Source: Phascolarctobacterium_A sp034117325
GTDB taxonomy: Bacteria; Bacillota; Negativicutes; Acidaminococcales; Acidaminococcaceae
Length of the DNA stretch: 64,000 nt
Direction of reading: 5' to 3'
Assembly: GCA_034117325.1 (NCBI GenBank)
Contig: JAXEPX010000007.1
Coordinates: forward strand, 1 to 64,000
The notes under the pieces: model-generated
What the model was told of the DNA's origin: nothing
Databases searched by the model: none
Seen by the model: the letters and a program-made list of their open reading frames with translations, nothing else
Program-made: the position numbers and the translations under genes
Shown here: positions 6,579-15,742 of the stretch, piece by piece
Numbering within the stretch: position 1 is the first letter of the stretch
Layout of the letters: each line of letters starts with the position of its first letter

Positions 6579-9500
6579 TGCCATAAGATTAATCAACGTT
6601 AAATATAATTACGACCAAATTCGCATTAGTGATGAAACTATGCATTTTAATGGGCAGAGCACCTTGATATCGCTGCAAAATGGTGGTGGTAAATCGGTGC
6701 TGGTGCAGCTTTTAACTGCGCCATTTGTGCAAAAACGCTATCGCAATGTGAAAGAACGCCAATTTAAGAATTATTTTAATGGTGCCGATCCTACCTTTAT
6801 AATGCTGGAATGGATTCTCGAAAATAAGGCCGGTAAATGTCTAGTAGGAATGATGGTGCGTAAAAACCAAAATACTGAGTCCGATGAGGATTTAGATATT
6901 ATAAGTTTTATTAGTGAGTACACGGAGCCCTGTTTGCAGGATATCCATCATTTGCCTGTTGTGGAGAAAAATAATAATAAGGTTACTGTTAAGGGGTTTG
7001 GTGCTTGTAAGGCTTTATTCGATGCCTATAAAAAAGATAAGCTCAATAGTTTTTTCTACTATGACATGAATAATCAGGCCCAAAGCAAGCAATATATTAA
7101 TAAGTTAGCAGAGTATGGGATAAACTATCGCGAATGGCAAAATATTATTAAAAAGATTAATGAGGAAGAGTCCGGGCTGTCTAAGCTTTTTGCTGACTGC
7201 AAGGATACGCAGGGGTTAGTAGAAAAGTGGTTTCTAGAAGCGGTAGAAAATAAGCTCAACAAAGAACAAAATAGAATGCAGAAGTTTTGCAGTTCTCTAG
7301 AAAAATTTCTTGAGCTTTACAATGATAACATTACCAAATTTGAGCAGCAGGAAAGGCTGCAAGTTTTCCAGAATGACCTTAGGTCTATTGAAGAGCAAGG
7401 GCAATCATATCTTGAAGCAAGTCAAAGACGGGCTACTGCTATGGATAAGCTGTTAGCATATGTGATTGAGCTGGAAGCTTCTGCACAAGCCAGTGATACG
7501 GAAAGTTCTGCCTGCGAAGAGCAACTTGAAGTGTTAAGGAGACAACTTGTTAGGCTTGCACATGAAGAATACTCTATGCAGTATTATGAGTTAGAAGCTA
7601 AAGAGCAAGATGTGCAGCAGCAAAAGAAAAAGTTGCAGGCCTTGGCTGAGGCGCAGGAGTGTAAGCAAGAAGAGCTTGAACGGCAGGTGCATATTTACGA
7701 TTGTGCTAAACAGCAGAAGCGTGTGGATAGTGATGAACGTGATGTAAAGCGCAGGGAGCAGGAGGTGGATGTAAAGCGACGCAGGAACAAGGAGCTGGAG
7801 CCGGAGCGTGATTATTTGGGCTATGTTTTGCGTCAAAACGTGGAGCATAAGGTACAAACGGCACAGGGGAGTCAAGCTCATGCGGAAAAAGAACATAAGG
7901 CTTGTGCTGAAAAGCAGAAGCAGATTAAGAAGCAAATTTTTGATATGCAAAAACAGCTGGATGAGCTTAATATTAAGCAGGGTGCTTTAGCAAACCAAGT
8001 GCTAAGCTATGATGAAGTAGAGAATAATTTTGTTAAGAAATGGTCAACATCAGCCCCTGTCGCTGTAGCTTTGCAACGCAATATGCTGGGTGAATACGAG
8101 CCAGGAGAATTGGAGATTTTTACTAGTAAGCTAATTGCTGCTAGTGAAGACTTAGAACGACAGTGCAAGCAAAAACAACAGGAATTAAAAACTTTGCATC
8201 TGGAGACTGAGCAAGTAGAAAGAAAATGGCAGGAGTTAGATAATAGACGTCAAAATCAAGAAAAAGAGCTGCTCGTTAAGCAAAGGGAAGAAGAAGAGCT
8301 AAGTAATGAGCTTAATTATCGTAGGACGATTTTGAAATACCTGCAACTAGACGAGAAATATATTTTTGAGAAGGAACGCATTACCAAGGCTCTCGTAAGT
8401 AAGTTGGCAGAGCTGGATGGACTAAAAAACAAGGTGCAACAGGAGCTTAATGCTGTTAGCAAGGAAAGGGAAAGTCTAGAAACGGGACGCACTCTGGAGC
8501 TTGCTCCTGAGCTAGTAGAAATGCTGCAGGATATGGGGGTTCCCGTTGTCTATGGGTTCAAATGGCTACAAAATAACGGTAATACTGAGGAGCAGAACCT
8601 CGAGCTTGTGGAAAAACATCCATTTTTGCCATATGCTCTATTAATGACGGCTAGAGATATTGAGATTTTAAAAGCAGCGCCTAAGCAAATCTACACCTCC
8701 TTTCCTGTACCCATTGTTCTGCGTGATAGCTTAACTAAGGGCGAGGCTAAGCGACTAGAAAATGGTCTGCTTGAGGGTGAGTGCGTTGACTTCTTATTAC
8801 TGTTTAATAATAATCTTCTTAATGAAACAAAACTGCAAGACCTGTTAGCGAAACTAGCTAGCAGGGAGCAGAATTTAGAGCAGGAGCGTGATCGTCGCAA
8901 GGATGAGTATGATACCTATCGGGGAAAATATGCGCAGCTTGAGCAGCAAAAGCTGTCGCAAGCTGGTTATATTCAGCTTAAAAAAGATCTGACTGAGCTC
9001 GGACAGAACATTGTTGCTTTATTAGAGGAGCAAAAGAATACTAAGGCGCGCAAGAAAGAGCTGGAGGAGCTTGCAGGGGAAGGCAAGCAGGCATTAATAG
9101 CTTTACAAAGGCTTAGTGAAAAGCTTGTTCGGGAACATGAGGAATTTGCTGAACTTAAACACAAATACCAGTACTACTTGGAGCAAAGAGCTGAGTTAGA
9201 GACTTGCAAAAAGGAGCTTGGGGCGCATAATAGCAAGCAGCAGGAGCTTTACAAAGAGCGGGATCGTCTTGTGCAGCAGAGCCAACAGCTAGAGATGAAG
9301 ATAAGAGAGCTGGAAATGGAACTTTTCAAGCTTCAGCAAGAGCTTAGTGAGTACAGCTGTTATAAATTCGTGCAAATGCCTAAGGGGCTAGATTTAGGGC
9401 TAATTAAGGATTTAAATAAGGCTAAAGCTCGTTTAGATGCTATTAATAACAAGGCGTCTGGCGAGCTACGCAGTTTGGAGGAGGCTTGGAGGAGTGCTGA

Positions 9501-11007
9501 AAAGCGCGCTCAGGAGAGTCGTAAAGAACTAGAAAATCTTGCTAGACGGTATGAGTTACAAAATATTGATTGGCAGGAAGTGCGCTATAGCGAAGCTGCA
9601 GCTACTACTGCTTATACTGAGCAGAAAAATCTTGTACTTGAGCTTAAAGAGACTCGAAATCAAATTATTAGTATTGAAAAAAATTTGAGCAGCGTTCAAC
9701 AGGATATTAAGCATTTGCTGCAAGAAATGCAGGGTAATTGTGCTAATGATAAGCCCTTAGGCAAAGGAGAACTACTTGCAAAGGATTATAAGGTAGAGCG
9801 TAGTAAGCTACAGCAGGCTCAATACCAGGTTCAGGAGACTTTGCGTAAACTGCAAGGCAAGCTACAGGTACTAAATGCTAATATATTGGCGCTATCTGAA
9901 TATGGCGGGAAAAAACCAAACCGTCCTTGGCAAGAGTGTGATATAAATGCGTTATCTACTGAAGAGCTAACGGGACTAACATCTCGCCTTCGTAGGGAGT
10001 ATAATCTTATTAAGGAGCAGGAGCAGGGTGATAGGGAAAAGCTTGAAAAAATTCTCAAAACTTTGTCTACAAAAGCAGCTTATCAGGACAATGGCGTTGC
10101 TTCCTTCAAAAAGCGTTTGGATTCTTTAATTGAGCTTACTGGAGATGCGTTAGGCTTTATGCAACAGTTAGCGGCGATAATGTTGGCGTTGCAAAATTTT
10201 GCAGAAAAGCTTAAGATGGATTTGGCTATTGTGGAGCAACAAAAGGCTCAGTTAGTAAGTTTATTGGAGGAGTATATTCAGGAGGTTCATAAACAGTTAG
10301 GCTACATTGACCGTAATTCTACTATTAGTGTACGCGGGCGAACTATTAAAATGCTCAAAATAAATCTTCCTGTATGGGATGAGAGTAATGCTGTGAAGTA
10401 TCATGAATGTGTTCAGAATCTGTTTGAGGATATTACGCAAAAGGGATTAGAACTCCTGCAGCAGGGGGAGCCAATTACTGAGCTTTTAGGTCAGCATTTG
10501 ACTACGAAGAACATTTATAATGAAGTAGTAGGAAGTAAGAACATTCAGCTACAAATGTATAAAATTGAAGCACAGCGTGAGGTCCCTATTTCTTGGAATG
10601 AGGTGGCACGTAATTCTGGTGGCGAGGGTTTCTTGTCAGCTTTTGTAATTTTGAGCAGTTTACTTTACTATATGCGTTGGGATAAAAACGATATTTTTGC
10701 TGATCGAAACGAAGGCAAAGTGCTGCTTATGGACAATCCCTTTGCTCAGACTAGCTCTGCGCACTTGTTGACGCCGCTAATGGATATGGCGAAGAAAAAT
10801 AATACGCAGCTTATTTCTCTAACCGGCTTAGGTGGCGAGTCAATTTACAATTGCTACGATAATATTTATGTTCTAAATCTTGTGTCTTCCAAACTGAACA
10901 ATAAGCGATATCTTAAGACGAAGCATATTGCTGGAAATGAAGTAGAGATTGTTAATCTTGCTAGGATTGAGGTTGTGTCAGAGGGTGATATGGAAAGCCT
11001 ATTTTAG
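6565..11007 (+). CDS. jetC: Wadjet SMC-like ATPase JetC
   Basis: A 1480-residue SMC/MukB-type protein. The Walker A is NGGGKS (N39-S44); the ABC signature is NSGGEGFLSAF beginning at N1350; the Walker B is VLLMDNPF with D1390. Between the heads lie two long coiled coils (about 220-640 and 760-1270) around a globular hinge at about 650-740 containing APELVEMLQDMGVPVVYG. The residue after the Walker B Asp is Asn, where classical SMC proteins have Glu; I believe DNPF is usual in this JetC subgroup, but it should be compared. JetC is the motor that extrudes plasmid DNA loops so that JetD can cut. Start: ATG with AGGAG upstream, overlapping jetB. A strong terminator follows. Confidence 0.9.
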   Translation: MSKINAIRLINVKYNYDQIRISDETMHFNGQSTLISLQNGGGKSVLVQLLTAPFVQKRYRNVKERQFKNYFNGADPTFIMLEWILENKAGKCLVGMMVRKNQNTESDEDLDIISFISEYTEPCLQDIHHLPVVEKNNNKVTVKGFGACKALFDAYKKDKLNSFFYYDMNNQAQSKQYINKLAEYGINYREWQNIIKKINEEESGLSKLFADCKDTQGLVEKWFLEAVENKLNKEQNRMQKFCSSLEKFLELYNDNITKFEQQERLQVFQNDLRSIEEQGQSYLEASQRRATAMDKLLAYVIELEASAQASDTESSACEEQLEVLRRQLVRLAHEEYSMQYYELEAKEQDVQQQKKKLQALAEAQECKQEELERQVHIYDCAKQQKRVDSDERDVKRREQEVDVKRRRNKELEPERDYLGYVLRQNVEHKVQTAQGSQAHAEKEHKACAEKQKQIKKQIFDMQKQLDELNIKQGALANQVLSYDEVENNFVKKWSTSAPVAVALQRNMLGEYEPGELEIFTSKLIAASEDLERQCKQKQQELKTLHLETEQVERKWQELDNRRQNQEKELLVKQREEEELSNELNYRRTILKYLQLDEKYIFEKERITKALVSKLAELDGLKNKVQQELNAVSKERESLETGRTLELAPELVEMLQDMGVPVVYGFKWLQNNGNTEEQNLELVEKHPFLPYALLMTARDIEILKAAPKQIYTSFPVPIVLRDSLTKGEAKRLENGLLEGECVDFLLLFNNNLLNETKLQDLLAKLASREQNLEQERDRRKDEYDTYRGKYAQLEQQKLSQAGYIQLKKDLTELGQNIVALLEEQKNTKARKKELEELAGEGKQALIALQRLSEKLVREHEEFAELKHKYQYYLEQRAELETCKKELGAHNSKQQELYKERDRLVQQSQQLEMKIRELEMELFKLQQELSEYSCYKFVQMPKGLDLGLIKDLNKAKARLDAINNKASGELRSLEEAWRSAEKRAQESRKELENLARRYELQNIDWQEVRYSEAAATTAYTEQKNLVLELKETRNQIISIEKNLSSVQQDIKHLLQEMQGNCANDKPLGKGELLAKDYKVERSKLQQAQYQVQETLRKLQGKLQVLNANILALSEYGGKKPNRPWQECDINALSTEELTGLTSRLRREYNLIKEQEQGDREKLEKILKTLSTKAAYQDNGVASFKKRLDSLIELTGDALGFMQQLAAIMLALQNFAEKLKMDLAIVEQQKAQLVSLLEEYIQEVHKQLGYIDRNSTISVRGRTIKMLKINLPVWDESNAVKYHECVQNLFEDITQKGLELLQQGEPITELLGQHLTTKNIYNEVVGSKNIQLQMYKIEAQREVPISWNEVARNSGGEGFLSAFVILSSLLYYMRWDKNDIFADRNEGKVLLMDNPFAQTSSAHLLTPLMDMAKKNNTQLISLTGLGGESIYNCYDNIYVLNLVSSKLNNKRYLKTKHIAGNEVEIVNLARIEVVSEGDMESLF

Positions 11008-11042
11008 GCAGGTAATTATAATTGATATAAAGAGCTAGATGT

Positions 11043-11083
11043 AAAAACTCGTGCAAACTTACTTGGTTTGCACGAGTTTTTAG
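11043..11083 (+). terminator. Terminator of the Wadjet operon
   Basis: A 15-bp perfect stem, AAAACTCGTGCAAAC (11044-11058) with GTTTGCACGAGTTTT (11066-11080), with A residues on one flank and T residues on the other. Confidence 0.85.
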
Positions 11084-11127
11084 TATATTTGAAGATGGTG
11101 GATAAACTGGAGAGCAGTTTTATTTTT

Positions 11128-11820
11128 TTATACAATTTTTGTCAGTTCAAAGCCCTGCGTATCGCAGCTAACGAGCTTGTAGTTGACACCATTACGCTCG
11201 CCTTCGAAGGTTAGCACGTGGTTTTCACCATGAATATGCCCGTAGACGCAATACTTAACCTCGTACTTCTCTAGCAGTTCAGTGAACGCAGTGCGCTCCT
11301 CTGCTTGAAAAAGGGGCGGATAATGTAGCGCGACTATTATGGACTCTGGTTCGTGCTTCAGTGCAGCTTGCAGCGACATTTCGAGGCGAATAGCCTCGCG
11401 CTTATAAATTTTATCGTCCTCCTCTGTGAAATTATCCGACGAGGGTAGGAGCCAGCCGCGCGTGCCGCAGATAGCAATATCGCCCGCCATGGTGCAGTCG
11501 TTTTGAATAAACTCAAAATGCTCACCGTAAAGCTGCTGCATTTTGGCGAGACTAGCCCACCAATAGTCGTGATTGCCGCGCAAGAGTAGCTTGCGTCCAG
11601 GTAGCTCTGCTAGCCAAGCTAGGTCAGGTGCTGCATTTTGTAGACCCATGGCCCAGCTGATATCACCGCAGATAATAACTACATCGTCTGCAGTCACGGT
11701 GTTAAGCCAATTAGCTTTGATTTTTTCCTTATGTCCCAACCAATGCTCACCAAAAACTTCCATGGGCTTGGTGGGTGGCTCCCCTGACAGATGTAGGTCG
11801 CCGATTGCGTAAATATGCAT
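11128..11820 (-). CDS. Calcineurin-like metallophosphoesterase
   Basis: A 230-residue protein with every metallophosphoesterase motif: GDLH near residue 7, GDISWAMG, GNHDYWW, ALHYPP and YGHIHGE. These bind two metal ions for phosphoester hydrolysis. It resembles the YmdB/YkuE-type cytosolic phosphoesterases of Bacillota; the substrate is unknown. No signal peptide is visible. Start: ATG with GAAAGAGG upstream on the minus strand. It follows the HAD phosphatase gene by 77 bases in the same direction; that gap contains a loose inverted repeat (GCTAGCTTTTTTGCC with GCAAAAAGCTAAC) that might attenuate read-through. Confidence 0.85.
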   Translation of the reverse strand: MHIYAIGDLHLSGEPPTKPMEVFGEHWLGHKEKIKANWLNTVTADDVVIICGDISWAMGLQNAAPDLAWLAELPGRKLLLRGNHDYWWASLAKMQQLYGEHFEFIQNDCTMAGDIAICGTRGWLLPSSDNFTEEDDKIYKREAIRLEMSLQAALKHEPESIIVALHYPPLFQAEERTAFTELLEKYEVKYCVYGHIHGENHVLTFEGERNGVNYKLVSCDTQGFELTKIV

Positions 11821-11897
11821 GAAAATCCTCTTTCGTTAGCTTTTTGCGTATAGTCCTGGAGCTTACACGTCCAGTGAGCTGGCAAAAAAGCTAGCTT

Positions 11898-12557
11898 TTA
11901 TTTTTGTAATAAGAAATTTTTGAGATCAGCCATGGTTTTGCAGTAGTGCTCCACACCTGCATCCACCAATTCGCCTGGAGACTCGAAGCCATAGCCCACG
12001 CCGATGCAGGCAATGCCGTTAGCGTGCGCAGCCATGACATCTTCGCGGCGGTCGCCGATAAGCGCCACAGTAGCCTTTTGTTCGGGGGTTACGATGCCCC
12101 ATTTGCGCAGGGATTCTGCTACTACGAGTGCTTTATTATCCGTCTTGCCATCAAGGCTACAGCCAGTTACATCTGTCAGAAAATCATTGAAGCCAAAATG
12201 CTCTGCAATGCGTAACGCAAAAACCTCAGGCTTCGCAGTGCACATACCCAGACGGAAATTTTCCTGCTTTAACAAGCCTAAAAGCTCCATCATACCGGGA
12301 TAAACCTTATTTTCCCAGATGCCAATATCCGTATAACGCTTGCGATAGAGCTCAATGCCCTCTTCAGCCTGCTCAGGCGTCAGACCAAAATATTTCATAT
12401 AGCTTGCACGCAGTGGGGGTCCAATGAAAACCTCAAGCTTTTTTAAATCAGGCTCTTCAATTCCCATGATGTGCAGTGCATGCTGCACGCATTTCGTAAT
12501 ACCTTCGGCAGAATTAGTTAAGGTGCCGTCCAAGTCAAAAAGTAAATTTTGGTACAT
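11898..12557 (-). CDS. HAD-superfamily phosphatase (phosphoglycolate phosphatase-like)
   Basis: A 219-residue HAD hydrolase of subclass IA. Motif I is FDLDGTLTNS (nucleophile Asp near residue 8), motif II is the T in MCTAKPE, motif III the conserved Lys around LRKWG, and motif IV is GDRREDVMAA. The cap domain lies between motifs I and II. Closest in character to Gph/PpaX-like enzymes that hydrolyse phosphoglycolate or pyrophosphate; the true substrate cannot be read from the sequence. Start: the ATG at 12557, with GAGGA upstream. It is divergent from the AlaX-like gene, with the promoters of both in the 141-bp gap. Confidence 0.8.
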   Translation of the reverse strand: MYQNLLFDLDGTLTNSAEGITKCVQHALHIMGIEEPDLKKLEVFIGPPLRASYMKYFGLTPEQAEEGIELYRKRYTDIGIWENKVYPGMMELLGLLKQENFRLGMCTAKPEVFALRIAEHFGFNDFLTDVTGCSLDGKTDNKALVVAESLRKWGIVTPEQKATVALIGDRREDVMAAHANGIACIGVGYGFESPGELVDAGVEHYCKTMADLKNFLLQK

Positions 12558-12698
12558 TTATTCGTCCTCGCTTCTGTAAAAGTGAAAATTTCTGTAAATA
12601 ATAACTAAATTATATCATATTTTTACGCTGAAGTGGTACAATATCATTAGTAGATTTTAGAGATAGCAGCATGGCTTGACCGTGTATGAGGGGGAATA

Positions 12699-13907
12699 AT
12701 GATGACAGCAAAGCTTTTTGAAAATAATTCATTACTTAGAGAATGTGATGCCGTTGTAACGGCTTGTGCAGAAAAGAATGGTAAATATTTTATAGAGCTG
12801 GATCAGACCGTGTTTTTTCCAGAGGGCGGTGGCCAACTGAGCGACAGGGGGAAGCTGAATGAGGTTGTGGTGGAGCATGTTTCGGAAAAAGAGGGACATA
12901 TCTATCATGAGTGCGCTGCGCCGCTAGAGGTGGGTACACCTGTTAAAGCTGTGCTGGATTGGACTGTGCGCCTCGACAGAATGCAACAGCATCTAGGCGA
13001 GCATTTACTCTCCTACGCCTGTTGGAAGCTTTTTGAGGCCAATAATGTGGGCTTTCATATGAATGAGGACAGCGTTTTTATTGACCTTGATAAGGAGTTG
13101 ACAGAAGAGGAGCTCTTAAAGGCAGAGTTAGCTACGAACGAAATTATTTGGGATAATCGTCCTGTTTTAGTCGATTATATGGATAGCACCGAGGCTGTGA
13201 AGCTGAAGGATAAAATGCGTAAGTTTAACAGCAAGCTTACAGGTACGTTGCGCATTGTTAGCGTCGAGGGAGCGGATATTTGCACCTGCTGTGGTACTCA
13301 TCCTCCATTTACGGGCATGATTGGCTGTGTGAAGGTTATTCGTCACGAGAAGCACAAGGGTGGCTGCCGCGTGGAATTCCTCTGCGGTAGGCGAGCGATG
13401 CTTGATATGGATAAAAAGAACAGCACCTTGCTGAAGGTAGCAGCGTCTTTATCCACGAAGCCTGAGCTTGTTCCCGAGCATATTGAGAAGCTGAAGACGG
13501 ATATGCAGGTGCAGTTGGATGCTGTCAAGAGTAAGCTGCTGTCTCTGCATGAGAAGGAGCTAGAGAAGCTCTTATCCGAAGCACCGAAGAATGCAGAAGG
13601 AGTAAAAATAGTCGCTTGGCCGCTGGAGGGGGCTGATGCGAAGGATATTAAGGCTTTCATTCCGAAGCTGACTGCGTATGACAATACTTTGGGAATTCTC
13701 GTAGCAGTCCAGCCAGAGCGCATTAGCTACGCAGCTGTAGCCGGAGCTAATACTAATGTGGACTGTCGTATGGTGATGAAGGCGCTGAACATGGCCTTTA
13801 ATGGGCGTGGCGGAGGCAAGAGTGACTGCGCTCAGGGCGGCAGCGACTACTGCGAGGATTGGGCGGCTAAGCTGGCGCAGGTCGCTGAATCATTAGCGAA
13901 AAATTAA
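12699..13907 (+). CDS. AlaX-like alanyl-tRNA editing protein with DHHA1 domain
   Basis: A 402-residue protein. Residues about 1-230 resemble the second additional/editing domain of alanyl-tRNA synthetase: FFPEGGGQLSDRG, the zinc motif QQHLGEHLL, and CTCCGTHPPFTG. The C-terminal ~100 residues (ending GRGGGKSDCAQGG) match the DHHA1 domain. It lacks the class II catalytic core, so it should be a free-standing deacylase removing Ser or Gly from mischarged tRNA-Ala. Start: two consecutive ATGs (12699, 12702) follow GAGGGGGAA. A hairpin follows the stop codon. Confidence 0.85.
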   Translation: MMTAKLFENNSLLRECDAVVTACAEKNGKYFIELDQTVFFPEGGGQLSDRGKLNEVVVEHVSEKEGHIYHECAAPLEVGTPVKAVLDWTVRLDRMQQHLGEHLLSYACWKLFEANNVGFHMNEDSVFIDLDKELTEEELLKAELATNEIIWDNRPVLVDYMDSTEAVKLKDKMRKFNSKLTGTLRIVSVEGADICTCCGTHPPFTGMIGCVKVIRHEKHKGGCRVEFLCGRRAMLDMDKKNSTLLKVAASLSTKPELVPEHIEKLKTDMQVQLDAVKSKLLSLHEKELEKLLSEAPKNAEGVKIVAWPLEGADAKDIKAFIPKLTAYDNTLGILVAVQPERISYAAVAGANTNVDCRMVMKALNMAFNGRGGGKSDCAQGGSDYCEDWAAKLAQVAESLAKN

Positions 13908-13927
13908 AGAAGAATTTAGGCAAACAC

Positions 13928-13969
13928 AAAGAGCTCTGTTCCCGACTATGGACGGGAGCAGAGCTCTTT
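13928..13969 (+). terminator. Hairpin between convergent alaX-like and carboxyltransferase genes
   Basis: AAAGAGCTCTGTTCCCG (13928-13944) pairs with CGGGAGCAGAGCTCTTT (13953-13969) with one G-U pair. The T tract is short on both strands, so termination strength is uncertain. Confidence 0.6.
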
Positions 13970-14042
13970 GCTTGAAGGAAGTTACATATCTATCTAATTA
14001 TAGAGAAGGTGCTGTTTGAGAATGTGAAAATGTCCTAGAGTA

Positions 14043-15389
14043 TTAGCGGTTTTTGCCAAAGAAGCTCAGTGCTACCTCTGGGAAGGAGATATAGCTCAAG
14101 AGATCTTCCATGCTAGCATTGGGGTAGCCCTCTTCTGCCAGGCGTGCGCGATAGCGCTCCAGTTGGGGAGCAATCAAATCTGCAGGACGGCAAGTGATGG
14201 GCTCCTGGTTACCGATAGCCATGCGTTTAACCTCGGGGTCAACTGGCGCAGGAGTGCGGCCGTATTTGCCCAGAATGAGATCCTTGACTTCGCGAGGAAT
14301 CATCTTATAGCGACCGAGTGCTACGTTCAGTACGGCCATGGTACCGACAATTTGGCTGGTTGGTGTTACCAGCGGGGGATAGCCGAGCTCCTTGCGGACG
14401 CGAGGCATTTCCTCGAGTAGCTCTTGGTATTTATTAGCCACGCCCATTTCCTTCATTTGGTTGAGCAGGTTGGAGAGCATGCCACCGGGAATTTGGAAAG
14501 TAAGTACCTTCGGGTCGATGGGAATATTGGTGTTCAGTTGGAAATCATTTACAAGATCATTTTTGACACCCTTGAAGTAGTCAGCCAGCTCGTGCAGGCG
14601 TGCAAGCTTGATACCAGTGTCGTACTCAGTACCCTCAAGGGAAGCAACGAGCGCTTCGGTACAGGGTTGGCTGGTGGAGCAAGCGAAGGGGGAGAGCGCA
14701 GTGTCGACGATGTCCACCCCTGCTTCAATAGCCTTCATGTAGGTGAGGTCGCCCATGCCGCTAGTGAAGTGAGTGTGCAGCTCGATGGGAACATGCAGTT
14801 CAGCCTTCAATGCTTTGACCAGCTTATAAGCGGATTGGGGGCGCAACAGGCCTGCCATATCCTTAATGCAGATGGAGTCAGCGCCCATCTGCTCCAGCTC
14901 CTTGCCCAATTGCACGAAGTTTCCGTCCTCATGGTAGGGGCTGATGGTGTAAACGATGCAGCCCTGCGCATGTCCGCCAGCTTCTTTGGTGGCGCGCATT
15001 GCAGTCTCGAGGTTGCGAGTGTCGTTCAGTGCATCAAAAATGCGGATGATGGAGACGCCATTGTCTACGGAGCGTTTCACGAATTCAGAAACGACATCAT
15101 CGGCCATATTAGTATAGCCCAGTACGTTTTGACCGCGCAGCAGCATTTGAATCGGGGTGTTGGGCAGGTTTTTCTTCAGGAGGCGCAGACGTTGCCAGGG
15201 ATCCTCGTGCAGGAAGCGCAAGCAGGCGTCGAAGGTGGCACCGCCCCAAGCCTCAATAGCGTGGTAGCCTGCATTATCCATTTTTTCCAGTACTGGCAGC
15301 ATATCAACGATACGCATGCGAGTGGCAGCGATGGATTGGTGACCGTCGCGCAGGACGGTCTCGACGATTTTGACGGGTTTATTTGCCAT
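14043..15389 (-). CDS. oadA: Carboxyltransferase subunit (OadA/PycB type), without biotin domain
   Basis: A 448-residue protein of the pyruvate carboxylase/oxaloacetate decarboxylase alpha family: ETVLRDGHQSIAATRMR at the start is the TIM-barrel metal and substrate motif, with GGATFDACLRFLHEDPW, CIKDMAGL and ELHTHFTSG following, then a PYC_OADA conserved domain. Full-length OadA is about 600 residues and ends in a biotinyl domain with MKM; that domain is absent, so the biotin carrier must be a separate protein outside this window. The reaction transfers CO2 between oxaloacetate/pyruvate and biotin. It is the third gene of an operon with two tiny genes upstream. Start: ATG with GGGAGG upstream. 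Confidence 0.8.
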   Translation of the reverse strand: MANKPVKIVETVLRDGHQSIAATRMRIVDMLPVLEKMDNAGYHAIEAWGGATFDACLRFLHEDPWQRLRLLKKNLPNTPIQMLLRGQNVLGYTNMADDVVSEFVKRSVDNGVSIIRIFDALNDTRNLETAMRATKEAGGHAQGCIVYTISPYHEDGNFVQLGKELEQMGADSICIKDMAGLLRPQSAYKLVKALKAELHVPIELHTHFTSGMGDLTYMKAIEAGVDIVDTALSPFACSTSQPCTEALVASLEGTEYDTGIKLARLHELADYFKGVKNDLVNDFQLNTNIPIDPKVLTFQIPGGMLSNLLNQMKEMGVANKYQELLEEMPRVRKELGYPPLVTPTSQIVGTMAVLNVALGRYKMIPREVKDLILGKYGRTPAPVDPEVKRMAIGNQEPITCRPADLIAPQLERYRARLAEEGYPNASMEDLLSYISFPEVALSFFGKNR

Positions 15390-15401
15390 GATGCGCCTCC
15401 C

Positions 15402-15497
15402 TTAGGCTAGGGCCAGTGCGGAGACCAGCATAGCTTTTTTTAGATTGCGAACAACATTCCAGTTTTCTTCCGGTTGGAAACGACGAGTAGCTTGCAT
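15402..15497 (-). CDS. 31-residue protein, second of a paralogous pair before oadA
   Basis: Reads MQATRRFQPEENWNVVRNLK followed by KAMLVSALALA, with GGGGAGG at good distance upstream. It starts 15 bases after the stop of the upstream small gene and ends 12 bases before the oadA start. Its last 26 residues share 12 identities with its neighbour, in the pattern F-x-P-E-x-x-W, R, K, M-L, A-L-x-L-A, which argues for real tandem-duplicated genes. The C-terminal helix is amphipathic to hydrophobic. Function unknown: a small carboxyltransferase-associated subunit or a regulatory leader are both possible. Confidence 0.6.
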   Translation of the reverse strand: MQATRRFQPEENWNVVRNLKKAMLVSALALA

Positions 15498-15512
15498 TGT
15501 CCTTACCTCCCC

Positions 15513-15629
15513 TTATGCCAGGTGCAGTGCTCTCGCGAGCATGTTGATTTTTTCAGCACGGGTGTTAACCCAAGGTTTTTCAGGATTGAAGCAAGGCAGA
15601 TTTTTGTAAGCGTTAGATTTTTTAGTCAT
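15513..15629 (-). CDS. 38-residue protein, first of a paralogous pair before oadA
   Basis: Reads MTKKSNAYKNLPCFNPEKPW followed by VNTRAEKINMLARALHLA. GGAGGGACTT precedes the ATG at ideal spacing. It is the first gene after the promoter at 15743-15771 and lies in an apparent operon with its paralogue and the carboxyltransferase. The conserved core shared with the second protein begins at F14. It has one Cys and no predicted signal peptide. I know of no named family for it. Confidence 0.6.
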   Translation of the reverse strand: MTKKSNAYKNLPCFNPEKPWVNTRAEKINMLARALHLA

Positions 15630-15692
15630 AATTAAGTCCCTCCATAATAAAACAATATTTTTAGTTTATGTGACCACCCTTTGTTTTTTACT

Positions 15693-15718
15693 TGGCTCAG
15701 CTGTTGCTGAGCTTTTTT
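15693..15718. other. Leader hairpin with T-tract on the plus strand
   Basis: GCTCAGC-TGTT-GCTGAGC followed by TTTTTT on the plus strand. In the minus-strand leader of the small-gene/oadA operon it forms the same hairpin without a T tract. It could stop antisense transcription or structure the leader. Confidence 0.5.
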
Positions 15719-15742
15719 GTGGGTGTTTTTTGAACTGACTAA

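Noticed and set aside
14424..15410. Plus-strand 328-codon open frame across the carboxyltransferase gene
   Set aside because: It lies antisense to a gene with clear family motifs and has no ribosome site; it is a shadow frame.
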